From Aquicella lusitana (GTDB taxonomy: Bacteria > Pseudomonadota > Gammaproteobacteria > DSM-16500): a stretch of 64,000 bases of DNA. The stretch spans positions 124,001 through 188,000 of the forward strand of contig NZ_LR699114.1 in NCBI RefSeq assembly GCF_902459475.1, in the 5' to 3' direction. The translations under genes were made by a program, and so were the position numbers. The notes beneath the pieces were generated by a model. That model was given only the letters and a program-made list of their open reading frames with translations. It had not been told where the DNA came from and made no database searches. This document shows positions 1-9,580 of the stretch, one piece after another; the first letter of the stretch is position 1; each line of letters opens with the position of its first letter.

Positions 1-4
1 TCAG

Positions 5-1372
5 GTGTTTTCAGCCGATGAAATTATCCGCATCATACCCGGAAAGCGGCTGGTGGCTTTTGGCACCTGGCAGGAAAAGCCGGTGGTGGCGAAACTCTTT
101 TTTGATAAAAAGCATGCCAAGCGCCATATGGAAGAAGACCTGGCCGGGGTTGAAAGACTGCGCGAGAATAAAATTCCAACGCCGCCTATTTATTATTATG
201 GCATCTGCAAAGATAAACGCATTTACATTTTACTGTTCAAACGTATTTTTGACGCAAAAAGTTTGCACGATATCTGGTTGAAAAAGAAAAATCCTGAGCG
301 CTTGCTGCCGGCCTTGAAGGGCGTGACCGTTGAGTTGGCGACCCAGCATGTGCTGGGTATTTTGCAGAATGATTTGCATTTGAAAAATTTTCTACTGACC
401 AGAAAAAAAATTTATACGCTGGACGGCGCGCAAATTGAACTTTTTCCTGTCTTATTATCTAAGAAAACAAGCATGCATAATTTCGCGCTGTTTCTTTCCC
501 AGTTGGGGGTGGGAACAGAAGAGCTGCAGATGAAATTATTTAATCATTATGCGTCATCACGCGGATGGCTGCTAAAACCGGAAGACACAACAGAACTTTT
601 TATGATGATTAAAAAATGGAATCATGAGCGGTGGCTCCGGTATCAAAAGAAAATTTTTAGAGAAAGTTCCGAATTTGCTTGTATGGAAACGTGGAGCAAA
701 TGGGGGGTGTATGACCGAAATTATGCTAAACCTGAGTTTGAACGTTTTCTTCATGATCCCGAAATGGCTTTTCATCATGCTACAGCCGTTGTATTAAAAG
801 CTGGCCGTTCATCGACCGTCATCAAGGTAACATTGGATCAGCAGGAGCTGGTGATCAAACGTTATAATCTGAAAAATTTCTGGCATCGTTTGCGCCGCTG
901 TTTGCGTACGACACGAGCAGCGACTTCCTGGCGACTGGCACAGAAAATGAAACTATTCGGGATCCCGACGGCAAAACCCGTGGCCTTTATCGAGAAAAAA
1001 TATTTTGGATTACGCGGCAAATCGTATTATGTAATGGAATATGTTCCCGGTGAGCATGGCGGTAGTTATTTCATGCGCCATCGCGGCGAGGAAGAAAAAG
1101 TAAATGAAATGGTGGCACGAATCGCCAAGTTGCTAAAAAATCTTGCCAAGCTGGAAGTCACGCATGGCGATTTGAAAATCACCAATGTGCTGATTGACGA
1201 TCAGGAAAATCCCAGATTGATTGACTTAGATGGTGCGGCCGAGCATGCTGCTTTATCCAGTCTGCGCGCAGGATGGCGCAAAGAGATCAAACGATTTCTG
1301 GAAAATTTCCAGGATGATCCCGCACTGCAGGAGAAGTTCAAACACGCGCTTGGTGGTGAAAAGGCAGGGTGA
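5..1372 (+). CDS. Tandem two-domain kinase-like protein (Kdo/WaaP-type fold)
   Basis: The protein appears to hold two eukaryotic-like small-molecule kinase lobes in tandem. The first half has a catalytic-loop signature DLHLKN with Asp123 and a later LDG in the DFG position. The second half has HGDLKITN (His387, Asp389) followed by IDLDG. Both resemble the lipopolysaccharide core kinase (Kdo kinase/WaaP/InaA) superfamily, which phosphorylates sugars. No signal peptide is seen, so it is probably cytoplasmic. The start used is a GTG at base 5, but the frame is still open at the window edge, so the true N-terminus may lie upstream. Substrate is unknown; a lipid A/core sugar is a guess from the family. 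Confidence 0.7.
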   Translation: MFSADEIIRIIPGKRLVAFGTWQEKPVVAKLFFDKKHAKRHMEEDLAGVERLRENKIPTPPIYYYGICKDKRIYILLFKRIFDAKSLHDIWLKKKNPERLLPALKGVTVELATQHVLGILQNDLHLKNFLLTRKKIYTLDGAQIELFPVLLSKKTSMHNFALFLSQLGVGTEELQMKLFNHYASSRGWLLKPEDTTELFMMIKKWNHERWLRYQKKIFRESSEFACMETWSKWGVYDRNYAKPEFERFLHDPEMAFHHATAVVLKAGRSSTVIKVTLDQQELVIKRYNLKNFWHRLRRCLRTTRAATSWRLAQKMKLFGIPTAKPVAFIEKKYFGLRGKSYYVMEYVPGEHGGSYFMRHRGEEEKVNEMVARIAKLLKNLAKLEVTHGDLKITNVLIDDQENPRLIDLDGAAEHAALSSLRAGWRKEIKRFLENFQDDPALQEKFKHALGGEKAG

Positions 1373-1390
1373 ATTCAATTAATTTCGTCA

Positions 1391-1411
1391 CACGGGGAAT
1401 GATTCTCCGTG
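1391..1411. other. Hairpin in the 5' leader of the SSADH gene
   Basis: A 9-bp stem (CACGGGGAA with TTCTCCGTG, one G-T pair) closes a 3-base loop. It sits 18 bases after the kinase stop and 44 bases before the next start codon. No T-run follows, so it is not a classic intrinsic terminator. It could be a leader hairpin or processing site. Confidence 0.35.
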
Positions 1412-1455
1412 GTAAGCCACGACGTATTGAGGTTTAATAAAAAAAGGAAGTCATC

Positions 1456-2907
1456 ATGCAGGGAATACATAACGCCAGACTGTTTAAGGAAGCTTGTTAT
1501 ATTAACGGTCAATGGATGCAGTCGGATTCCGGCAGAACGATTCCCGTTAGAAATCCCTTTAATGGCGATGTGCTAGGACATATCCCTGAATGTGGACGAG
1601 AAGAAACCCAGCGTGCGATTGAGGCAGCGAATACAGCGTGGCATCCGTGGCGTAATTTGTCTGCCAAGGAACGCTCTGACCTGCTGTGGGCATGGGCACA
1701 TTTGATCGATCAAAATAAGGAAGACCTTGCCCGTATCATGACGCAGGAGCAGGGCAAGCCGCTGGAAGAATCCCGTGGCGAAATTGATTATGCGAATGGT
1801 TTTATCAAATGGTTTGCTGAAGAAGGTCGCCGCGTATATGGCGATGTTATCCCCTCAAATAAACGGAATCAGCATCTCGTTGTCATTAAGCAGCCTGTAG
1901 GTGTGGTTGCAGCCATTACTCCTTGGAACTTTCCTGCTGCCATGATTACCCGAAAAATCGCGCCCGCGCTCGCCGTGGGATGCACCGTGGTGGTAAAGCC
2001 GGATGAAGAAACGCCTTACAGCGCGTTTGCGCTTGCTGTTTTAGCTGAGCAGGCAGGCATACCGGCTGGCGTATTGAATGTGATAACCGGCATTCCGGAA
2101 TTGATTGGCGCAGAATTTACCGCCAACCTGCTTGTGCGTAAACTTTCGTTTACAGGATCTACGGCAGTGGGCCGGTTGTTGATGAAACAATGCGCTCCTA
2201 CCATCAAGAAGATTACACTGGAATTGGGCGGCAATGCGCCTTTCATTGTATTTGATGATGCTGATCTTGATGCGGCTGTGGAAGGCGCAATCGCATCCAA
2301 ATTTCGCAACACAGGCCAAACGTGTGTGTGTGCCAATCGCATATTGGTGCAGGATTCCGTGTATGCTGAATTTGCCAAGAAATTAGTGCACGCCGTCCGC
2401 CAGTTGAAAGTAGGCAATGGCCTTGAACCAGGTATTCAGCAGGGGCCACTCATTAATGAGTCTGCGTTTGAAAAAGTTAAATTACATATTGATGACGCAG
2501 TCGCAAAAGGTGCACAAGTTGTGTGCGGCGGCAAACCGCATCCACTCGGCGGCCTGTTTTTTGAGCCCACCGTGTTAACCGGCGCAAATACTTCCATGCG
2601 TCTCGCAAAAGAAGAAACCTTTGGTCCTGTTGCTCCTTTGTTCCGTTTTCATACGGAAGAGGAAGCTATCCTGCTGTCAAACGATACTGAATTTGGTCTT
2701 GCCTCGTATTTTTATAGCAAGCATATCGACCGCATCTGGCGAGTGGCGGAAGCGCTGGAATATGGCATGGTTGGAATTAATGCGGGGATTGTGTCAACAG
2801 AAGTGGCGCCCTTTGGCGGCGTCAAGCAGTCCGGCATTGGGCGCGAAGGGTCTAAATATGGTATTGATCCTTATGTGGAGATCAAGTATCTCTGCATGCA
2901 GGGTTGA
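1456..2907 (+). CDS. gabD: NAD(P)-dependent succinate-semialdehyde dehydrogenase
   Basis: This aldehyde dehydrogenase should oxidise succinic semialdehyde to succinate, feeding GABA or 4-hydroxybutyrate breakdown into the TCA cycle. It has the family's usual length (483 aa). The cofactor region TPWNFPAAMITRKIAP, the active-site glutamate in TLELGGN (Glu256) and the nucleophile in GQTCVC (Cys290) are all present. The CxC arrangement at the active site is typical of the GabD/SSADH subgroup. The start has a purine-rich AAAAAGGAAG upstream. No GABA aminotransferase lies beside it. It converges on the following minus-strand gene with only 3 bases between the stops. A related semialdehyde substrate is possible. 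Confidence 0.9.
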   Translation: MQGIHNARLFKEACYINGQWMQSDSGRTIPVRNPFNGDVLGHIPECGREETQRAIEAANTAWHPWRNLSAKERSDLLWAWAHLIDQNKEDLARIMTQEQGKPLEESRGEIDYANGFIKWFAEEGRRVYGDVIPSNKRNQHLVVIKQPVGVVAAITPWNFPAAMITRKIAPALAVGCTVVVKPDEETPYSAFALAVLAEQAGIPAGVLNVITGIPELIGAEFTANLLVRKLSFTGSTAVGRLLMKQCAPTIKKITLELGGNAPFIVFDDADLDAAVEGAIASKFRNTGQTCVCANRILVQDSVYAEFAKKLVHAVRQLKVGNGLEPGIQQGPLINESAFEKVKLHIDDAVAKGAQVVCGGKPHPLGGLFFEPTVLTGANTSMRLAKEETFGPVAPLFRFHTEEEAILLSNDTEFGLASYFYSKHIDRIWRVAEALEYGMVGINAGIVSTEVAPFGGVKQSGIGREGSKYGIDPYVEIKYLCMQG

Positions 2908-2910
2908 TTA

Positions 2911-4452
2911 CTATCGACTTAATTTATTTCTTTCTTCGCGAGAAATTTTAAACAAATCGTAAAATTCCTGAGTGTTTTTATTTCTGAAAAACCTGGAAAA
3001 AGATAAGCTTTTACCAGCCTTAATAGCTATACTTTCAATATCTTCATATTTGCTAAGCAGATCATTGTTATCCGCTTTTAATGCGATATCACAAAGATCG
3101 TATATTTTAGCAATATGAGAGGGAACTTTCTTTTTCACTCCTCCGATTAAATGAAATTTAACCCCAATACCTGTACCAAACAGACTTGTCTTCCAGTTGG
3201 CATTCTCAATATATTTTTTTAAATTCGTTAAAAGTTTTCTTGTAATTTCCGCTTCCGTTTTTTTAATATCAGCTTCAAATTCCCGCGTGGCTTGTTTCGT
3301 TGCCAATTCTTTTGCTTCATTTTTCAATCGCGGTAGGATTTTGTCATTAAAATCGGCATCCAATTGCGCTTTTAATTTAGGGTCAGTTTTTTCTAATTCT
3401 AAATAAATATCCTTATCACGCAATTTTGTTTTTGCAGGAGCCTTAAGGATTGCTTTCCTGGTAATGTCATGTGTTGTGTCAGCAAGCAAGGTTGGGTCTG
3501 GATTCGTACAAGAATATTTATGTTGTTTTTGCCATACATCTGATAATGCATGTTCCACAGAGAAGCTTGGATCATTGCCCAAAGTTTCTCTCATATCTAA
3601 GTATTCAAGATAGGTTGTTGGCAACTTTATTGTTTCTTCAATTTCTTTCGAGCGCGATATTATAGCTGCATGGTGAGTCATGCTTATTTGCTGTTGTCGA
3701 TAGAGATGTAAATTTTTTAAAATTAACTCAAGAAAAATTCTATTGAAATTTCTGTTAGTGGGTTCACCCAGAGATGATTCGATTTTCTCCAATGTATTAC
3801 TATTAGCATTGAATGCTATTTTTGCCAAAAATGGAAGCCAATAATTATTAACAAAAGCATCTTTTTTAATTTCAAACAGAGGTATATATCTTCCCGTTTT
3901 TGATTTTTGAGAAGATTGAATTAACCTTCCTTTTTCATCCTGAAACAGACATTGTGATGCGATTTGCGACTCCAGAGATGTATATCTGGAATTTTCCATC
4001 AGTTTTCTAGTTACTTCGTTCATGTTTTGATGAAATGAATCCACATCGCTTTTATTAGCCAATTTTAGAGAAGGAATTTCGCCTTTCTTGTCGAGCTTTT
4101 TAAAGGCAAGAACGCGTTGCGCAATTGCAGCAAAATTAGTTATATGGTAGTCCAACTCACCAGCATTAATTCCTTGATTACCAAGAGCCTCGCTGATTTC
4201 AACATTTTGAAAAAGAAAGGGAACAAAGGTTGCTTTTTTAACATCTTCCATGTTGATGTCAGTTTGACAAAATTCGTATACAATCAAGTCGCTTAATTGG
4301 TCGTTTCCCATAAAGGTAGTTCCGCCATAAATACCTTGGTATTTATCATGAATAAATTTGGCGAATCCAGCAAAAGAAAGAAAATCGTTTCTTCTAAGCG
4401 CATCAACAAAGTCTTGGGTTTTTGGCTGTTGATTAGATAGCTGTAATGGCAT
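2911..4452 (-). CDS. Unknown protein, 513 aa, candidate secreted effector
   Basis: I do not recognise a family. The protein is largely predicted helical, charged and lysine-rich. A long heptad-like stretch around residues 330-400 (LDADFNDKILPRLKNEAKEL and following) could form a coiled coil. No signal peptide or membrane segment is seen. The C-terminus ends in a charged tail with REERNK. AT-rich codon use contrasts with the neighbouring gabD. A PmrA-box-like direct repeat lies 38 bases upstream of the start. The start ATG is preceded by AGAGAGAGTGGC, which contains a plausible ribosome site. Role is unknown; the effector idea rests on promoter context and orphan status. Confidence 0.7.
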   Translation of the reverse strand: MPLQLSNQQPKTQDFVDALRRNDFLSFAGFAKFIHDKYQGIYGGTTFMGNDQLSDLIVYEFCQTDINMEDVKKATFVPFLFQNVEISEALGNQGINAGELDYHITNFAAIAQRVLAFKKLDKKGEIPSLKLANKSDVDSFHQNMNEVTRKLMENSRYTSLESQIASQCLFQDEKGRLIQSSQKSKTGRYIPLFEIKKDAFVNNYWLPFLAKIAFNANSNTLEKIESSLGEPTNRNFNRIFLELILKNLHLYRQQQISMTHHAAIISRSKEIEETIKLPTTYLEYLDMRETLGNDPSFSVEHALSDVWQKQHKYSCTNPDPTLLADTTHDITRKAILKAPAKTKLRDKDIYLELEKTDPKLKAQLDADFNDKILPRLKNEAKELATKQATREFEADIKKTEAEITRKLLTNLKKYIENANWKTSLFGTGIGVKFHLIGGVKKKVPSHIAKIYDLCDIALKADNNDLLSKYEDIESIAIKAGKSLSFSRFFRNKNTQEFYDLFKISREERNKLSR

Positions 4453-4476
4453 GCCACTCTCTCTTAGAATAATATT

Positions 4477-4509
4477 AGTATTCTTTAATAATATAAATTT
4501 TATCTTAAG
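4477..4509 (-). promoter_or_regulatory. Degenerate PmrA-box-like direct repeat plus -10
   Basis: On the minus strand the sequence reads CTTAAGATA-AA-ATTTATATT, matching the tandem cTTAATatT-N2-cTTAATatT PmrA consensus at 14 of 18 positions. Seven bases later comes AATACT, a weak -10. Two other candidate boxes in this window show the same 7-base spacing. The region is AT-rich, so a chance match is possible. Confidence 0.4.
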
Positions 4510-4550
4510 ATAGTCTTATAGAATTATATCCTATTGATTAGATTGATTTT

Positions 4551-5510
4551 TTATCTTGGTTTGTTTGTTGGTTCTGTTGATTGATAACCGATTTTTTCAG
4601 CTATCCCCGCGATGTTTTTTGCGAATTTATCTTCTTTTGTTTGCCAGGTAAAAAAATACGAAAATCGATCATAGCCAATATAAGTCCTGGCAGCTTTGAG
4701 ATGGGAAGCATAAGGAAAATGGACAGAGATTGTTTCTAAAAAGCTAGCCCCCTTTTCATCAGTGTTGGTTTGTAAAAGTTTTATATGTTGACTAAGCTTT
4801 GCACCAAACTCTTCGAGCTTATGCGCATAATCCATGTTTTCTTTTTCAAGCGTGTGGTAAATGTCGCTGATGATTATAAATTTTTCTAACATGGTAACCA
4901 GTTTTTCATCTTCTTTTCCTGTAGAGGGTGGTAGACTTTTTTGAAAATCTGAAATAAAAACAATATCGGCGTTGCCATTCATATCGGCATATTTATTTTG
5001 GAAATCAATTGACGATAGTTGATAGTTGGATTTCCATTTTTCCTTGATTAAGCCCATCAGGTAGCGTTTATGAGTGCCGAATAATTGTTTTAATTGCGTA
5101 ATTAATTGCTCCTGCTCATTCAGGATTTTGATCGTCAATGCAATATTATTATAAAGCTTTTTCTCTTCCGCGGCGGGTTTTCCATTTTTGGCTTCAAGCT
5201 TGAAAAGAACAGCACAGTAAAAATTAGTAATAGTAAAACCAATTTCATCGGCTAATTCGCTATCCATTGCTCGTTCCAATTGAGCTTTCAATTGACTAAG
5301 CTGTTTCCTGTCATTGGGCAGAAGTTCAACAGTTAATGCCAGTAACTCATCGTTTCCAAGTATGTCGGGCGTTATTTTAGACCATGTTTTGGCAATAGTT
5401 TTATTCCATTCTAGGATTCGCTGGCTCATTCTTGAATAAGCCGATTGAAATTGATTATCACTAGGCGGGAGGTCAGGTAGAGCAAGCACCGCTTGTAAAA
5501 TTTCCTTCAT
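4551..5510 (-). CDS. Unknown protein, 319 aa
   Basis: No family is recognised. The sequence is hydrophilic and mostly helical, with a glutamine- and lysine-rich middle (LNEQEQLITQLKQLFGTHKR) that could be coiled coil. There is no signal peptide, membrane segment or catalytic motif I can name. It lies 98 bases upstream of the 513-residue unknown on the same strand, and the two share charged helical composition and low-GC coding. They may be related orphan genes, but I see no clear sequence identity. The start codon ATG follows GTGGAGAAGCAATA, a reasonable ribosome site. The next gene is divergent. Confidence 0.65.
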   Translation of the reverse strand: MKEILQAVLALPDLPPSDNQFQSAYSRMSQRILEWNKTIAKTWSKITPDILGNDELLALTVELLPNDRKQLSQLKAQLERAMDSELADEIGFTITNFYCAVLFKLEAKNGKPAAEEKKLYNNIALTIKILNEQEQLITQLKQLFGTHKRYLMGLIKEKWKSNYQLSSIDFQNKYADMNGNADIVFISDFQKSLPPSTGKEDEKLVTMLEKFIIISDIYHTLEKENMDYAHKLEEFGAKLSQHIKLLQTNTDEKGASFLETISVHFPYASHLKAARTYIGYDRFSYFFTWQTKEDKFAKNIAGIAEKIGYQSTEPTNKPR

Positions 5511-5594
5511 TATTGCTTCTCCACTTGCAAAAAGAATGATTAATCTATATTAGAATAATAAATAGAGGCCATTGTAAAGCACATAGGCGACGGC

Positions 5595-6350
5595 ATGCGT
5601 TCAGGAACCGCTCATTTTCGTTTTTATGAAGAATTAAATGATTTTCTTCCGCCCGAAAAGCGCAAAAAATCCTTCCCGCATGTTTTTCCGTTAACTGCCT
5701 CCATTAAAGATGTGATTGAGTCATTAGGCGTTCCGCATGCGGAAATCGACTTGATATTGGTAAATGGAAAATCAGTCGATTTTTCTTATCCATTGTCGGA
5801 CGGTGACCATGTTTCTGTTTACCCAGTATTTGAATCACTTGATATTACCTCCATCACCCGGCTTCATCCTGGCCCCTTGCGCAAGCCCTGTTTCATCCTG
5901 GACGTTCATCTGGGAAAATTGGCGCGTTATTTACGTTTGTTGGGTTTTGATACGCTATATGATACCCATTACAAAGACAGTGAAATTGTTGATCTGGCAC
6001 AGCGTGAACATCGCATCATTCTCACGCGTGATATTGGCATACTCAAAAATAAACAGGTAACCCATGGTTATTGGCTACGTGAAACACAGCCCAAGAAGCA
6101 AGTAGTGGAAATTATAAGGCGATTTGATCTAGTGCGTCAGTGTAAACCTTTTACACGCTGCCTGGAATGTAACGGGAAGATTATTCCTTTAAGTCAAGAA
6201 AATAATATAATACAACCTGTGCCGCCCGGCGTAAAAGAAATGCAAGACCAATTCTTTCAATGTGAATCCTGCCTACGGTTATATTGGCAGGGAACACATT
6301 ACAGCAAGTTGAAAACATTTGTAGATACGTTATTAGATAAAAATAAATAA
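5595..6350 (+). CDS. Mut7-C RNase domain protein with N-terminal ubiquitin-like domain
   Basis: The N-terminal ~85 residues match the Mut7-C ubiquitin/ThiS-like fold (ILVNGKSVDFSYPLSDGDHV). Residues ~95-245 match the Mut7-C PIN-like RNase domain: FILDVHLGKLARYLRLLGFD, the acidic TRDIGIL segment, and a C-terminal zinc ribbon made of CLEC and CESC pairs. The family is named after the C-terminal domain of the Mut-7 exonuclease and is predicted to cleave RNA. Its bacterial role is not established. Length (251 aa) fits the two-domain form. It is a single gene between two unrelated minus-strand genes. Confidence 0.85.
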   Translation: MRSGTAHFRFYEELNDFLPPEKRKKSFPHVFPLTASIKDVIESLGVPHAEIDLILVNGKSVDFSYPLSDGDHVSVYPVFESLDITSITRLHPGPLRKPCFILDVHLGKLARYLRLLGFDTLYDTHYKDSEIVDLAQREHRIILTRDIGILKNKQVTHGYWLRETQPKKQVVEIIRRFDLVRQCKPFTRCLECNGKIIPLSQENNIIQPVPPGVKEMQDQFFQCESCLRLYWQGTHYSKLKTFVDTLLDKNK

Positions 6351-6353
6351 TTT

Positions 6354-7892
6354 TTATCGACCGATACCATACTGCTTTCCGTCTGCTTTTTCTTTTCCAG
6401 GATGAATACTCATCTCAAGGATGGGAGACGATGCGATCTTCTGGCTAAATAGGGTTAATTGATTATGTTTGGTGAATGCTTTGACGTATAAATTCGCTTT
6501 AATTATAAGTTCACCGGTTTCTTGAGGTGTGAGGGGGGTCATTAAATTTGTAATCATAAAAAATAAATCATGCGACAATTTTCCGCACTTAACCAATTGA
6601 ATGCCTTGCAAGAGCCATATTCGCATAGACAGCTGCGCAATAGCTTTACTTTGATTTGAGCTGAGCTCTGCGCGATGCAAACTTTCCGTATAGGTTAAGT
6701 GCTCATACGTCATAAGGTGGTGGATAACTTTTGCTTGTGTAAGCAATGGCAATATATTAAATGCTATTTTTTTGCCTGAGTTTCTCGCGGCTTTTTTTGC
6801 AGCCTTATCTACTTCTTTCGCTATTGCAATGCGATAGTCATTATTCTGAATAAAGCTCAGTGTACGAAGTGATATGGCTGGATTAATGAACGCATTGCCT
6901 TTTAAAAGGCCACGCGCCGCTTTGGCTATCGAAGCGCCGCGAGACAGCATATTTTCCATCTGGGCAAAATGATTATTTTCTGCCAAAGTGTAACAGATAT
7001 GATCCTTATGGTGATCATGCTGTTTCAATAAATCCTCAAGCCAGACGGTATGGCATCCTGCAGCATATCCACGCAGGACTTCCATGAAAAACGAGGCATA
7101 ATACCTAGTTGCTTTTATGGCTAGCTGTACTTCTTCCACTTTTTTCTTGTTACCGCTGATTGCATAACCAAGAGCCATATCTGGAAGATAAAATGGGGTA
7201 ATTTTTCCTTCAAAATCTGCAATGATCGGGTTTATCAAGTCATGAAAGCCGCTTTGCGCATAAGCTGATACAACATAATTCCGCGCTTTTAAGCTTGTCT
7301 TGCATAATATGGGGTTAATGAGATCGTTGACGAGATCGGCTCTTCCTTGAACAGCCGCTGCCCAGACTGCATAGTCGGGGAGCAGCTCTTTATTGTCCCA
7401 GTCCAGTTTTTTTGCCCTTTTATATATGCGTTGTATATTTTCCAATGAACCTGCAAAGGAATGACCTTTAACCGCTTGTAAAAGTACATCATATTTTTCA
7501 TCTGCAATCGCTGCTTCAAGCAAATCATCCGCTTCCTTTTGCAAGCCCGCTTGAATAAAACCACAAATCGCATGACCTCTGCTGGCACCCTGCTTAAGCC
7601 AGTAGGCTACCTGGGCTACGTGTCGGCCTAATGCAGCCCCATAAACAATAGTGTGGATGTTTGCGCCAAAACGGTCTGCCAGTAAAATGGCGGCTTCATG
7701 ATGGCCCTCAAAAGCTAAGAGACTGCCGGGAGTATGCAAATTCCAGGGCATATTGATGCTGCAATTTTGTAATGCAAGGAAAACGCGTAGCGCATTTTCG
7801 TCTAGATTTTTTGCCAGCGCATACATTTGGTTAAATACTGTTTCTGGCGAATACATTTCTTGACCAGATACGGTTTGAAGTCTATTTTGCAT
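6354..7892 (-). CDS. Unknown helical/ankyrin-like repeat protein, 512 aa
   Basis: I do not recognise a precise family. The N-terminal third has degenerate ankyrin-like helix-turn-helix units, for example EGHHEAAILLADRFGANIHT followed by GRHVAQVAYWLKQGAS. Further alanine-rich helical units follow, so the fold is probably an alpha-solenoid. No signal peptide or membrane segment is visible. Ankyrin-like solenoid proteins of unknown role are common in Legionella and Coxiella, and many are type IV effectors, so that is a reasonable but unproven suggestion. Stop codons of this gene and the Mut7-C gene face each other 3 bases apart. Confidence 0.65.
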   Translation of the reverse strand: MQNRLQTVSGQEMYSPETVFNQMYALAKNLDENALRVFLALQNCSINMPWNLHTPGSLLAFEGHHEAAILLADRFGANIHTIVYGAALGRHVAQVAYWLKQGASRGHAICGFIQAGLQKEADDLLEAAIADEKYDVLLQAVKGHSFAGSLENIQRIYKRAKKLDWDNKELLPDYAVWAAAVQGRADLVNDLINPILCKTSLKARNYVVSAYAQSGFHDLINPIIADFEGKITPFYLPDMALGYAISGNKKKVEEVQLAIKATRYYASFFMEVLRGYAAGCHTVWLEDLLKQHDHHKDHICYTLAENNHFAQMENMLSRGASIAKAARGLLKGNAFINPAISLRTLSFIQNNDYRIAIAKEVDKAAKKAARNSGKKIAFNILPLLTQAKVIHHLMTYEHLTYTESLHRAELSSNQSKAIAQLSMRIWLLQGIQLVKCGKLSHDLFFMITNLMTPLTPQETGELIIKANLYVKAFTKHNQLTLFSQKIASSPILEMSIHPGKEKADGKQYGIGR

Positions 7893-8014
7893 GCTAATTT
7901 GCCTCGTTTTGATTTTTATTTGGCTGATTGTACAAAAATTGATAATTTAAGGGAAGGGCAAATAAGGGTCATGTTCTTTGACCGTCTGGGTTAGCAGAAT
8001 GGGTGCAGCAGAAC

Positions 8015-8031
8015 CGGGCGCAAAGCGCCCG
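8015..8031. terminator. Possible transcript-end hairpin downstream of ALDH7
   Basis: A perfect 7-bp GC-rich stem (CGGGCGC / GCGCCCG) closes a 3-base loop 19 bases after the ALDH7 stop. No T-run follows on the minus strand, so it may be a 3'-end stabiliser or a Rho-dependent end rather than an intrinsic terminator. Confidence 0.35.
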
Positions 8032-8050
8032 ATGTCATGAGAGAGGCAAA

Positions 8051-9568
8051 TTAAATGACAAACTTGATGCCTTGCGCCAACGGCAAAGCCTTGCTCCAGT
8101 TGATGGTGTTGGTTTGACGCCGCATGTAGGCTTTCCATGCATCTGAACCAGCTTCGCGACCACCGCCAGTGTCTTTTTCGCCGCCAAATGCGCCGCCAAT
8201 TTCCGCACCGGAAGTGCCGATATTGATATTGGCAATACCGCAATCACTGCCGCGCGCAGAAAGAAAAGCTTCGGCATGCTGCAGATTTTGCGTGAACATC
8301 GCGGAAGAAAGGCCAAATCGCGAGTGATTATGCTGTGCAATAACGTCATCCAACTTCTTGAATTTCATGACATACAAGATCGGGCCAAAAGTTTCACGCT
8401 GGACGACATCCCATTCGTTTTGCGCTTCAATAAGCGTTGGCTCCACAAAAAAACCTTCGCGTTTAATGGCATTGCCGCCAAATAAAATTTTACCACCCTG
8501 TTGTTTGGCGTCGGCAATGGCTTTGACATATTGATCAACAGCATGCTGATCGATGAGCGGACCCATCAGGTTTTTTTGATCGAGCGGATCACCAATCGTG
8601 ACTTTTTTATAGGCATTGACCAATGCGTTTACCAGTTTGTCATAAAGGGATTCATGAATAAACAAGCGACGTGTTGTGGTGCAGCGTTGCCCTGCTGTGC
8701 CTACAGCGCCGAAGACAATCGCGGGAACAGCCAGTTCCAGATTCGCGCTTTCATCAACGATGATGGCATTGTTACCGCTTAACTCGAGCAGTACTTTGCC
8801 CATGCGTTCTGCGACAGTAGTGTAAATCGCACGCCCCACGGTGGTTGAACCCGTAAATGATACCAGTGGAATACGTTCGTCTTTAGCCATGTGAGTGACA
8901 ATTTCATTTTTGTCAGAGACCAACAATGAGAAAATACCGCTATAGCCAAATTTATCTAACACACGATTACAAATATGCTGAACCGCAACAGCGCATAATG
9001 CGGTTTTGGGCGAAGGTTTCCACACAACGGTATTGCCGCAAATAGCTGCAACAAATGCATTCCACGACCACACTGCAACAGGAAAATTAAATGCACTGAT
9101 CACGCTCACGACGCCAAGAGGATGCCATTGTTCATACATTCGATGATGCGGGCGCTCAGAATGCATGGTTTTGCCATATAGCATGCGTGATTGGCCGACA
9201 GCAAGATCGGCCATATCAATCATTTCCTGCACTTCACCGTCGCCTTCCTGCTTGGATTTACCCATTTCAAGGGACACCAGGCTGCCGAGAAAATCTTTGT
9301 ACTTGCGCAGTTCATCGCCGATGGCGCGAATTACTTCGCCACGTTTAGGTGCAGGCACTTCACGCCATGATAAAAAGGCTTTTTGCGCTTCTTTGATTAC
9401 GTGGTCATAATCTTTTTCAGAAGCGTTATAAATCGATGCAATGGCTTCGCCGTTAGTGGGATTATAAGAGATAATTTCACCCGCCTCTTTTGCATGCGAC
9501 CACCAGTGCGGGCCAGTGCTTGCGCCGCTATTTTTCGCTTCCAGATGAAGTGATTGTAATAATTCCAT
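8051..9568 (-). CDS. amaB: ALDH7-family alpha-aminoadipate semialdehyde / piperideine-6-carboxylate dehydrogenase
   Basis: This 505-residue aldehyde dehydrogenase belongs to the ALDH7 (antiquitin) subfamily. Family signatures include [20 protein letters not shown], the glutamate in [10 protein letters not shown] and the nucleophile in [12 protein letters not shown] (Cys296). ALDH7 enzymes oxidise alpha-aminoadipate semialdehyde, in equilibrium with piperideine-6-carboxylate, to alpha-aminoadipate in lysine breakdown. The gene lies 12 bases downstream of a saccharopine-dehydrogenase-family gene on the same strand, which strongly supports a lysine-degradation operon. The gene symbol is by analogy with Pseudomonas. 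No lysine-ketoglutarate reductase is seen nearby. Confidence 0.85.
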   Translation of the reverse strand: MELLQSLHLEAKNSGASTGPHWWSHAKEAGEIISYNPTNGEAIASIYNASEKDYDHVIKEAQKAFLSWREVPAPKRGEVIRAIGDELRKYKDFLGSLVSLEMGKSKQEGDGEVQEMIDMADLAVGQSRMLYGKTMHSERPHHRMYEQWHPLGVVSVISAFNFPVAVWSWNAFVAAICGNTVVWKPSPKTALCAVAVQHICNRVLDKFGYSGIFSLLVSDKNEIVTHMAKDERIPLVSFTGSTTVGRAIYTTVAERMGKVLLELSGNNAIIVDESANLELAVPAIVFGAVGTAGQRCTTTRRLFIHESLYDKLVNALVNAYKKVTIGDPLDQKNLMGPLIDQHAVDQYVKAIADAKQQGGKILFGGNAIKREGFFVEPTLIEAQNEWDVVQRETFGPILYVMKFKKLDDVIAQHNHSRFGLSSAMFTQNLQHAEAFLSARGSDCGIANINIGTSGAEIGGAFGGEKDTGGGREAGSDAWKAYMRRQTNTINWSKALPLAQGIKFVI

Positions 9569-9580
9569 GACATTTTCCCC

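Noticed and set aside
5511..5594. PmrA-like repeat upstream of the 319-aa gene (CTATTTATT-AT-TCTAATATA).
   Set aside because: Only 12/18 matches and no -10 at the 7-base spacing; within chance in AT-rich DNA.
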